Made by a program: the position numbers and the translations under genes. Below, piece by piece: positions 27,501-33,398 of a stretch of 33,398 bases of DNA (position 1 is its first letter; each line of letters begins with the position of its first letter). This DNA is from an uncultured Bacteroidota bacterium (GTDB lineage: Bacteria > Bacteroidota > Bacteroidia > UKL13-3), in contig CAILJQ010000143.1 in NCBI GenBank assembly GCA_903834625.1, positions 1 to 33,398 of the forward strand. The letters run 5' to 3'. The notes under the pieces were generated by a model. It was given only the letters and a program-made list of their open reading frames with translations. It was not told the origin of the DNA and did not search any database.

Positions 27501-29873
27501 GGAACCTATGATAGTACACATACCAGTATTTATGGTAAGACCTATGCCGCAGCAGGAATATATACAGTTACTTTGAGGGCGCAATCATGGCAAGGTTGTT
27601 TTAATCAGTACAGTCAAACAGTTGAAGTCACACCAATGTTGACAGCTAAATTTGGCTATACACAAAACCTATGTGTAGATAGGGTTATAAACTTCAAAGA
27701 TTCATCCACGTTAGCAACCTCGTATTTTTGGAATTTTGGTGACGGAGATACAAGCACCTTACAAAATCCAGTGCATGTCTTCAGAAAAGATTCGGTATAT
27801 ACTGTTACCCTTCAAGTAAATGGCGGCCCTATATTTACAAAAACCATTACTGTTTCAATAGCTCCTCCTGTTCCATCACTTACTTATTCAAATACCTGTA
27901 ATTTTGATTATACCTTTCTTGGCGCACCAGCAGGTAATTTTTATAGATATGCCTGGAATTTTGATGCAGGAAGTTCCGGCAATGGAGATACCGTTCAAAT
28001 TCCAAATAGAAGATATTCATTTAATGGAAGTACCACTGTTCAGTTAACCGTATTTTCCTTAGGCAATTGTTTGAGTGTTTCAAGTCCGCTTGTTTTTACA
28101 GCCTCCCAATATAAGGTTGGAGTAAATGCAGATTTTACCCTAACAGGAGATGTATGTTCGAACCAAAGGTTGTTAACGAATGCAAGCACAGGTTCTGGTT
28201 CTGTCTTTTCAATTAGTTATGATGGCCTTCCATTCATAAATTATACCATACCTGTACTAATTAGCTCATTGACTTCCGGAAGACATGATTTTGTTTTTGC
28301 AGCACACGATAGTTCTTGTTTTGATACTGCCTATTCAAGTGTTGTTGTTTCTAATGTTGTTGTTAACTTTAAATCAGATTCAAATACCTGTAACCAACAG
28401 GTTGCATTTACCAACCAATCAGTTGTTGCCTTTGGTACTGCCAAATACTTATGGGAATTTGGCTCTCCAATAAAAGATACCTCTACACAAACCAATCCTG
28501 TATTCAATTTTCAAAGTGCAACGGTTGACTCTACAACGCTTACCGTTTTAGCTGAAAGTGGTTGCACTGCTTCCCTTAAAAAGGTCACTGCAGTGGGTGC
28601 GGGTTTAATGCCAAATCCACAAATATTGGTAACCAGAGACCCCGGTTTATGTAGTAATAATTTCCGATTCTCAAATATTTCCACCTACCATCCTACGGCC
28701 ACTTATACTTGGTCTTTTGGCGATGGTTCTTTTTCTAATGATTCAAGCATTATTCATACATATGCAGATACAGGGTTTTATCAAGTTGAATTAAGATCCA
28801 GTAGTCCTAATTGCGCCCAACCCATTATTGCAACCTCCTCAGCCAATGTTCCTTCAACGGTTAATTTCCCCATTCCTAATTTTACCATTAACAACGACAC
28901 ACAAACATATACCAATCAAAATTTCCAATTATTAAATACCTCCATTTTCAGGGGTCCTGGTTTTATTACTAATTACTATTGGAATTTTAGCGATGGATCT
29001 TATGATTCTGTTAATACAAGTTTGTATTCAAAAACGTTTGGCCAACCTGGTATCTATACCATTACTTTATCTGCCAAATCGTGGTTAGGGTGTATCAATC
29101 AAATTTCACAAAAAGTAGTTGTAACTCCTGTTGTTATTTCAAAGTTTGGTTATTCAGGAAATACATGCAGTAGCAGAACGGTGAGTTTCCGCGATTCATC
29201 AAGCCTAGCAGCTAAATACAAATGGTATTTTGGAGATGGAGATACAAGCATTTTGCCTAATCCTGTACATACTTATAGTAAAGACAGTATATACCGTGTT
29301 TACCTTGTTATAAATGATACAGTTTATTCAACGCAATTGCTTACCGTGGCTACAACACCTGTTTTAACCAGTGTGGTTGCTTTAAAAGATTGTGGTAACA
29401 AGTACACCTTGGCTGGTGCTCCTGGAGGTTATGGCCTAAATTATGCCTGGAACTTAGGAGGAGGATTAGGGTCAGATTCAACCTTCCAAATACCAGTAGT
29501 ATATTACAATTCCGGTGGGTTGAAAACAGTTTCAGTTAGTGTTAATTCGTATGGGTTATGTCCAATAAGTTCTTCCTTACACAGCTTCACTGCACAACCT
29601 ATTTCAACGGCCAATATTGCTCGTTTATCCTTATCAGCTCCAGGAAGCGATTTCTGTACCAATGATAGAATTTTAACCAATAACAGCAATCCTGGTTCTA
29701 CTTATACATACAATATAGATAACGGCGTTTTTGCTCCTATTGCAACTTCCATTTCATTAAATGGCTTAGCAACAGGATACCATTCTGTAAAAGTAAAGGC
29801 AGAAAATGGCTCATGTGTAGACATTGCTGAAAAAGGTTTCTTCATTTCTACACCTACAGCCTCTTTTGTTTGA
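24513..29873 (+). CDS. Giant NHL/PKD surface protein, N-terminal part up to in-frame TGA
   Basis: 1,786 residues ending at TGA 29871. Signal peptide MRQVFRLFIVFFLVAFNGFL with cleavage near ISAQ. Six NHL repeats (about 41-355), each with a (V/I)ADxxNxxIRKI core, form a predicted six-bladed propeller. Next come a beta-sandwich-like segment (360-455), a putative Ig domain (about 465-540; LPTGISMNSATGEISGSP), then from residue 544 tandem PKD/Ig modules. The modules repeat in blocks of six (~77, 81, 82, 86, 84 and 90 residues). Two complete blocks and half of a third precede the stop. PKD cores such as WNFGDG recur in module types 1, 5 and 6. The same frame stays open for a further 2.5 kb, so this is the front of one interrupted gene. 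Alone it would enter the periplasm but lacks the T9SS sorting domain. Ligand unknown; adhesion or a surface stalk is an inference. Confidence 0.87.
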   Translation: MRQVFRLFIVFFLVAFNGFLVQNISAQSISLERNKASLFSGNSIGFADGSALSAQFNLPTGIAPDTFGNIYIADYSNHSIRKINALGVVTTIAGNGTSGFADGQDTAARFNGPTGITCDLAGNIYVADQMNNRIRKITPTGLVSTYAGDGFIGALDGPASSARFNFPIGIACDTAGNLFVADQYNHKIRKINAAGIVSTLCGDGVSGFVNGTGLVSRFSMPTGIAVDLAGNVFVADYGNHSIRKVTSTGQSSTYAGTGASGYKDTLSIFSQFSTPSGLFCDMNGDVIVADRSNQKIRRISPNGIVSTIAGSFWGSANGIGSAAQFANPYSLSKNINGDFIIADGGNNQIRRLSAISLDSFFATIYGFSAPKNISIRGVGLSGNLKVFAPTGFQVSLLSGAGYADSLELTPISGEITQELYFRLQSNTSGVYSGDVIVSSPSSTTLQIPLKGRVNCAIVGAVSPGGSSTTNYNQPTSIQFSQSGLFAPTWSTTGSLPTGISMNSATGEISGSPTQTGTFNFIVLASAGGCNLSNAYSLFVNGTPTALFNHIANSCANRNVQFTDSSVLDTSWLWNFGDGTFSTIQNPLHTYASDSVYTVTLQINGASGPQTSKQISVATTPTTPTISSSNSCNYVYTFSGAPTGYGYRYAWSFAPGSSGNGDTIRIPNRTYASSGPTTVNLTVSAQGSCSVSAAPFVFMANQNTVGVTAAMSLTGDICSNQRTLSNTSSGSGTVFSYSLDGSAYATITGSQLLSSLSGGVHLVKLAAHDNSCFDTTSTSFTLSSVVVNFSSDSNTCNQIVNFSNSSSVSFGSASYLWQFGVPVKDSSTLTNPSYDFVSKLSDSTTLRITAASGCVATLRKATAVGQGTAPVPNFDIILDSNYCSNRYRFLNTTANTSGVSYVWDFGNGNGSTLANPIHSYGDTGVYLVKLNVTSAACVNPIVKTKVLPIPYGTNWPNPFFTTNNNVQNFATQNFNFNNTSTYVGSGYIMRYFWDFGDGTYDSTHTSIYGKTYAAAGIYTVTLRAQSWQGCFNQYSQTVEVTPMLTAKFGYTQNLCVDRVINFKDSSTLATSYFWNFGDGDTSTLQNPVHVFRKDSVYTVTLQVNGGPIFTKTITVSIAPPVPSLTYSNTCNFDYTFLGAPAGNFYRYAWNFDAGSSGNGDTVQIPNRRYSFNGSTTVQLTVFSLGNCLSVSSPLVFTASQYKVGVNADFTLTGDVCSNQRLLTNASTGSGSVFSISYDGLPFINYTIPVLISSLTSGRHDFVFAAHDSSCFDTAYSSVVVSNVVVNFKSDSNTCNQQVAFTNQSVVAFGTAKYLWEFGSPIKDTSTQTNPVFNFQSATVDSTTLTVLAESGCTASLKKVTAVGAGLMPNPQILVTRDPGLCSNNFRFSNISTYHPTATYTWSFGDGSFSNDSSIIHTYADTGFYQVELRSSSPNCAQPIIATSSANVPSTVNFPIPNFTINNDTQTYTNQNFQLLNTSIFRGPGFITNYYWNFSDGSYDSVNTSLYSKTFGQPGIYTITLSAKSWLGCINQISQKVVVTPVVISKFGYSGNTCSSRTVSFRDSSSLAAKYKWYFGDGDTSILPNPVHTYSKDSIYRVYLVINDTVYSTQLLTVATTPVLTSVVALKDCGNKYTLAGAPGGYGLNYAWNLGGGLGSDSTFQIPVVYYNSGGLKTVSVSVNSYGLCPISSSLHSFTAQPISTANIARLSLSAPGSDFCTNDRILTNNSNPGSTYTYNIDNGVFAPIATSISLNGLATGYHSVKVKAENGSCVDIAEKGFFISTPTASFV
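24633..25577 (+). repeat. Six NHL repeats (predicted beta-propeller)
   Basis: Six ~52-residue units, each with a G(F/S)-A-DG...F..PTGI...D..GN(I/V)(Y/F)VAD..N..IRKI pattern. The last two are more divergent. Six units match a closed six-bladed propeller, commonly a protein- or glycan-binding platform. Confidence 0.85.
26142..27641 (+). repeat. PKD/Ig super-repeat unit 1 (500 codons)
   Basis: Six modules in order, starting at protein residues about 544, 621, 702, 784, 870 and 954. Modules 1, 5 and 6 hold canonical PKD cores (WNFGDG, WDFGNG, WDFGDG); modules 2 and 4 are degenerate (AWSFAPG, LWQFGVP); module 3 has no PKD tryptophan. Same order in units 2-4. Confidence 0.9.
27642..29135 (+). repeat. 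PKD/Ig super-repeat unit 2 (498 codons)
   Basis: Same six-module order as unit 1. It is the copy closest to unit 1: in module 4 a hand count gives about 54 identities over 86 aligned residues without a gap. PKD cores: WNFGDG, WSFGDG and WNFSDG. Confidence 0.9.
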
Positions 29874-30632
29874 TCACCAAGTGCCTGCAATCAAGTGGTG
29901 AATTTTACCAATACCTCTAGCACCTCAGATAACAATGGCTATAGTGCCATATGGAAGTTTGGCTCACCAGTTAAAGATAGTTCGTTTGATATCAGTCCAG
30001 CCTTCGATTTTAAAGTGCCTGGACTAGATTCTGTTTCGGTAACAGTTACCTCAAGTAGTGGTTGTAGTGCCACTATTAAACAACCAGTTACTGTGGGGGC
30101 AGGTACCACCAGCCTCAAAGCCAATTTTTCTATTTCACAAATGCCTGGAGTTTGTGGTAATAGATTTCAATTTATTGATAGTACCACAGGGGGGACCGGA
30201 CTAACTTACGATTGGGATTTTGGTGATGGAACAACTTCTCCCTTGCAAAATCCAGTGAAAAGCTTTGCAGATACAGGTTGGTTTACGGTTACCCTAACAG
30301 CCAAATTGGGCATATGTTATCATACCATATCAAAAGATGTTTATGTACAGCCAAATGCGTACGGGCCTGCCGCAGCGTTTAGAATTAATAACCCAATTCA
30401 AATAATTGTAGGAAATAGCTTCAATTTTATTAATGAAAGTAAGCACTTAGGTCCTGGCTATATTGCCGCTACCATGTGGACCTTTGGTGATGGACAAAAA
30501 GATTCATTAAGTGGTTCTGTTTTTGACAAGAGGTATACTTCACCAGGTACCTTTATGGTTACGCTCATAACAACATCTTCTTTGGGCTGCATAGATTCAT
30601 CCTCTGCTCAAGTATTGGTTCAGCCAATTCCA
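29136..30632 (+). repeat. PKD/Ig super-repeat unit 3 (499 codons), contains the TGA
   Basis: Same module order, more diverged. The in-frame TGA (29871-29873) falls near the start of its module 4 (PTASFV-stop-SPSACNQVV). The module continues normally after the stop. Confidence 0.88.
29871..29873 (+). other. In-frame TGA interrupting the giant gene
   Basis: Codon 1787 of a 2,633-codon frame. The equivalent codon is TCA (Ser) in module 4 of unit 1 (26880-26882), unit 2 (28374-28376) and unit 4 (31353-31355). One C-to-G change explains it; no insertion or deletion is needed. Confidence 0.9.
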
Positions 30633-32411
30633 TTGTCTAAGTTTGATTATATAACAAATAGTTGTGCAAATAGATCGGTTCAATTCATTGATTCTTCTTT
30701 ACTTGCTACCAATTACCAGTGGGATTTTGGCGATGGTGATAGTTCCAGTTTAACAGCACCATTGCATGTTTATGCCAATGATGGTGTTTATGTTGTAACA
30801 CTTACCATAAATGGAGGAATTGTTAGTCAGAAAACTATTACCGTTGCAACAACTCCAACAGCTGTTTTTACGGCTACACCAAACAATTGTTTAAACAAAT
30901 ACCAATTTCAGTCTTTTGATATCGGACCAACATATACTTACCAATGGCGCTTTAGCAATGGTTTGGCAAATGATAGCCTTATTAGCAATCCTCAGGTTAC
31001 TTTTTCATCTGTAGGAAATACCTATGTTAATTTGCGTGTTACCTCGGGAGGAAGATGTTTCAAAGATGCCCTTGAAGATACCATCGCAACCCAAGTAGGT
31101 GTAATTTCAAGTTTTCAAATTACTGTGAGTGATTCATGCAGTAATAACCGAACCATTATCAATAAAAGTACAAGTGGAAGCACTTTTATGCTTGCCTTAG
31201 ATTCTGGTGCCTTTACTACCTATAGCACTGCTGTGAACTATCTGAACCTAAGCGCCGGTCAGCATTTTGTTCGTTTTGTAGCGTTGGATATCAATTGCTC
31301 CGACACGAGTATTCAATATTTTTATATCAATAATTTGAGTGGTTCTTTTGCATCACTCCCGGCTAATTGCAGTCCAATGGTCGATTTTATTTCAAGTATT
31401 AGCACAGATGATGGCTCAGCTCCAAGTTATGCTTGGGATTTTGCAGGTGATGGAAATTCGAACCAAAAAGACCCTCGCTTTATTTTCTTGAGTTCTGGCA
31501 AGAGATTAGTTAAGTTAATGGCTACTGCTCAAGGCGGATGTAAGAAAGAGTTTTCAGACAGTGTTCAGGTAAATTCTTCAACAGGCCCAGATGCTACTTT
31601 TACGGTTACCGAGGTAAGAACAACCCCTTGTCAATCTGGTTTTAATTTTACAAGCACATCTGTGAAAGGTACTCAGTTTTATTGGAGTTTTGGCGATGGT
31701 TTGGTAAGTGATCAAAGCACCATAAGAAATATTTTTCATACATACATAGACACAGGTTCATTTGAAGCCGTGATGGTTGCCATTAGTCCTTTAGGTTGTG
31801 TAACCGTTTCAGATACCAGCATGGTAAAGGTTACACAAGCAGGTAAACCAAGTCCAGTTGCGTATTTCACTACCAATGATACCGTGCAATGTTTTAGTAA
31901 ACAAAACTTCAATTTAGTAAATGGGTCAACCTTAAATGGAGCAGGTTGGATCAATCAATTTAAATGGGATTTTGGTGATGGCAAAATGGATTCGTTTAAC
32001 GTAACTGTTTATGGAAAGAAATATACTTCTTTAGGGTCCTTTACCATACGGCTTACTGCTACCACAAATTTGGGCTGCTCGCATCAGTTTTCAAAAGTTG
32101 TACGTGTGGTACATGATAGCAATTGTGCAACTCCTGTTGGCTTGGCTCAAATCAATCCTGAGCTAAGTTGGAAAGTATATCCTAATCCAAATAATGGTCA
32201 GTTTATTTTCGGTCTGAACCAAAGCGCAAAAGAAAATATTGACATCCAAATAAGAGATATGCTTGGAAGAGAAATGGGCTCAAACTATTTGATCAGAAAA
32301 GGAGAACAACAAATAGAATTGCATGAAAACTTAAGTCCGGGAAGGTATGTTCTTGAAGGCATAAGTACCAACGGATATCTGATAAGACAAGTCTTTGTGG
32401 TAGCTTACTAA
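29874..32411 (+). CDS. Giant NHL/PKD surface protein, C-terminal part after the TGA
   Basis: Continues the same frame for 845 codons. It holds the rest of super-repeat unit 3, all of unit 4, and a T9SS type A sorting domain (from about KVYPNPNNGQFIFGL to the end RQVFVVAY). The first possible start is GTG at 29895, inside a module and without a signal peptide or a ribosome site, so independent translation into a functional secreted product is unlikely. It most likely belongs to the upstream gene. If the TGA is a real, fixed mutation this half is a pseudogene; if it is a sequencing or assembly error or a within-population variant, the full product has 2,632 residues. Confidence 0.8.
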   Translation, partial: SPSACNQVVNFTNTSSTSDNNGYSAIWKFGSPVKDSSFDISPAFDFKVPGLDSVSVTVTSSSGCSATIKQPVTVGAGTTSLKANFSISQMPGVCGNRFQFIDSTTGGTGLTYDWDFGDGTTSPLQNPVKSFADTGWFTVTLTAKLGICYHTISKDVYVQPNAYGPAAAFRINNPIQIIVGNSFNFINESKHLGPGYIAATMWTFGDGQKDSLSGSVFDKRYTSPGTFMVTLITTSSLGCIDSSSAQVLVQPIPLSKFDYITNSCANRSVQFIDSSLLATNYQWDFGDGDSSSLTAPLHVYANDGVYVVTLTINGGIVSQKTITVATTPTAVFTATPNNCLNKYQFQSFDIGPTYTYQWRFSNGLANDSLISNPQVTFSSVGNTYVNLRVTSGGRCFKDALEDTIATQVGVISSFQITVSDSCSNNRTIINKSTSGSTFMLALDSGAFTTYSTAVNYLNLSAGQHFVRFVALDINCSDTSIQYFYINNLSGSFASLPANCSPMVDFISSISTDDGSAPSYAWDFAGDGNSNQKDPRFIFLSSGKRLVKLMATAQGGCKKEFSDSVQVNSSTGPDATFTVTEVRTTPCQSGFNFTSTSVKGTQFYWSFGDGLVSDQSTIRNIFHTYIDTGSFEAVMVAISPLGCVTVSDTSMVKVTQAGKPSPVAYFTTNDTVQCFSKQNFNLVNGSTLNGAGWINQFKWDFGDGKMDSFNVTVYGKKYTSLGSFTIRLTATTNLGCSHQFSKVVRVVHDSNCATPVGLAQINPELSWKVYPNPNNGQFIFGLNQSAKENIDIQIRDMLGREMGSNYLIRKGEQQIELHENLSPGRYVLEGISTNGYLIRQVFVVAY
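30633..32123 (+). repeat. PKD/Ig super-repeat unit 4 (497 codons)
   Basis: Fourth copy with all six modules in order. PKD cores: WDFGDG (module 1), WSFGDG (5), WDFGDG (6). The most divergent modules are 2-4. It ends just before the T9SS sorting domain. Confidence 0.88.
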
Positions 32412-32416
32412 TATAT

Positions 32417-33274
32417 TTAAGAAAGGTTTTTGCTTCTAAATAAATAATAGTTAGGCAAAAGCTCAACTTCAAATTCATTGCTTTCCAACCATTCCCCATC
32501 AAGGTGTGCTTGAAGGGGGTGGGTTGCCTTTATGGAAAGCTTTGTGCCTTGCATATGGTGAACAAAAGGTAGGTGCATGTGCTTTCCTTTTTCAATTACA
32601 GGTAAATACCTTAGTCGGTTAAATAAGCCAATTTTATGAATGGTAATGATATCGAAAACTCCATTGTTAACCTTGGCCATGGGAGCAACTTTAAACCCAC
32701 CACCATAGGTTACACCTTTGGCAATACTCATCATGAACATATTCGATTGTAGGAGTTCATTTGCATGGGTTATTTGTACTTTACTTTCTTTATAAAATAA
32801 TAACAAGGATAAGATGGTACTGTAATATGCGGCCATGCCAGTAAAGAGTTTTTTGCCTAAACTGCTCTTAACAACCCATCCATCAAAACCAATGCCCGCC
32901 CCATTGATAAATAATTTTCCATTACATATACCTGCATCTACCCAAATTGGATTTCCTGCCAAGGCATTTTCAAATTGTTCTTCTAATTTGGCCTTGCCTA
33001 AATGCAGGGTGGCGTAATCATTTCCTGTTCCTCCTTTTATAATGGCAATGGGTATTTTGATTGATCCAAAATGATTCAACACATGGTTTAAGGTTCCATC
33101 ACCCCCAATGATAACCATTGAGGTAAATCCATCAATACTTAGAGGGTATGATTTAAGGAATAGTTGGTACTCAACATTTCTTTCCAATAAGAATTGTTCA
33201 AAAAGTGCCAAAACTTTGGAAGCATTTCCTTTGCCCGATTCCGGGTTACATAACACGAGGTAATTATTCTTCAT
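32417..33274 (-). CDS. Diacylglycerol kinase family lipid kinase
   Basis: 285 aa soluble kinase of the DAGK/YegS/BmrU family, phosphorylating a lipid such as diacylglycerol. The true substrate cannot be told from sequence. N-terminal nucleotide-binding motifs: CNPESGKGNASKVL (9-22), GGDGTLNHV (57-65) and GGTGND (81-86). The C-terminal beta-rich domain includes NGVFDIITIHKIG and AHLDGEWLES. Length and motif order match the family. Ends 5 bp from the convergent giant gene, with no terminator between. Confidence 0.92.
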   Translation of the reverse strand: MKNNYLVLCNPESGKGNASKVLALFEQFLLERNVEYQLFLKSYPLSIDGFTSMVIIGGDGTLNHVLNHFGSIKIPIAIIKGGTGNDYATLHLGKAKLEEQFENALAGNPIWVDAGICNGKLFINGAGIGFDGWVVKSSLGKKLFTGMAAYYSTILSLLLFYKESKVQITHANELLQSNMFMMSIAKGVTYGGGFKVAPMAKVNNGVFDIITIHKIGLFNRLRYLPVIEKGKHMHLPFVHHMQGTKLSIKATHPLQAHLDGEWLESNEFEVELLPNYYLFRSKNLS

Positions 33275-33398
33275 ACTTGTAAATCAGAACCAAAATAAGA
33301 ATTTATCCTAAATTTTCAGGGAAAGTGTAACTAAATTGCCAACGGATCGTCTTATGCCCAAAACCCCTAAGTATAGAAAATGACTCCAGCCGAGTATA
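33275..33398. other. Upstream of the lipid kinase; possible end of another minus-strand gene
   Basis: On the minus strand the outermost codons (33396-33370) read YSAGVIFYT and then TAG (33369-33367), which could be the C-terminus of an outer-membrane beta-barrel-like protein, but only nine residues are visible. The rest (33275-33366) would hold the kinase promoter; TTATTTTG, one mismatch to the -7 consensus, is seen on that strand near 33295. Low confidence. Confidence 0.25.

Noticed and set aside
29871-29873. TGA as selenocysteine or as a reassigned sense codon
   Set aside because: The aligned residue in the sister modules is Ser, not Cys. rpsJ uses TGA as a stop, and no other gene here contains an internal TGA.
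26142-32123. Repeats as recent recombination units or a CRISPR-like array
   Set aside because: The copies are diverged protein-level repeats of ~1.5 kb with no short identical repeats or spacers.
29895-32411. Independent gene starting at GTG 29895
   Set aside because: The start is in the middle of a conserved module, with no signal peptide and no ribosome site. The sequence just before it, from 29874, continues the homology.
33355-33384. Short plus-strand ORF MPKTPKYRK at the right edge
   Set aside because: Nine codons then a stop, no ribosome site and no similarity recognised.

Overview
The window comes from a member of the Bacteroidota. Four things point there: low G+C sequence; two very large secreted proteins that end in type IX secretion (T9SS) sorting domains with the VYPNP motif; several sites matching the Bacteroidota promoter consensus (TTG, 19-20 nt, TAnnTTTG); and a ribosomal cluster in which fusA runs directly into rpsJ with no tuf. 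The phylum is confident. The order cannot be fixed from this sequence.

Layout. (1) 1-3631, minus strand: a tight unit transcribed uvrC -> polytopic membrane protein -> pabB, with pabB running off the left edge. (2) 3753-6893, plus strand: a T9SS-exported beta-helix protein followed by a strong intrinsic terminator. (3) 6944-7199: the leader of the ribosomal cluster, with two tandem promoter matches and an inverted repeat. (4) 7200-24308: 32 co-directional genes in the order rpsL-rpsG-fusA-rpsJ-rplC-rplD-rplW-rplB-rpsS-rplV-rpsC-rplP-rpmC-rpsQ-rplN-rplX-rplE-rpsN-(internal promoter)-rpsH-rplF-rplR-rpsE-rpmD-rplO-secY-(internal promoter)-infA-rpmJ-rpsM-rpsK-rpsD-rpoA-rplQ, closed by a strong terminator at 24330-24359. 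This is the fused str/S10/spc/alpha cluster and supplies ribosomal subunits, EF-G, IF-1, SecY and the RNA polymerase alpha subunit. tuf, map and adk are absent. (5) 24513-32411, plus strand: one reading frame of 2,633 codons including the final stop, interrupted by a single in-frame TGA at 29871. It encodes a signal peptide, a six-bladed NHL propeller, Ig-like domains, four tandem copies of a ~500-residue six-module PKD/Ig array, and a T9SS sorting domain. (6) 32417-33274, minus strand: a diacylglycerol-kinase-family lipid kinase, convergent with the giant gene and only 5 bp from it.

Most unusual points. The giant surface protein is a 4 x 6 higher-order repeat with a regular cysteine pattern. 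Its one internal stop falls at a codon that reads TCA (Ser) in all three other copies of the same module, so it looks like a single C-to-G change that separates the signal peptide from the T9SS sorting domain. The ribosomal cluster has four promoter matches that share a start-region motif C-N-G-Y-C-C, and a structured leader sits directly ahead of rpsH. The ribosomal genes are otherwise conventional. No tRNA, rRNA, CRISPR array, insertion sequence or prophage was recognised.
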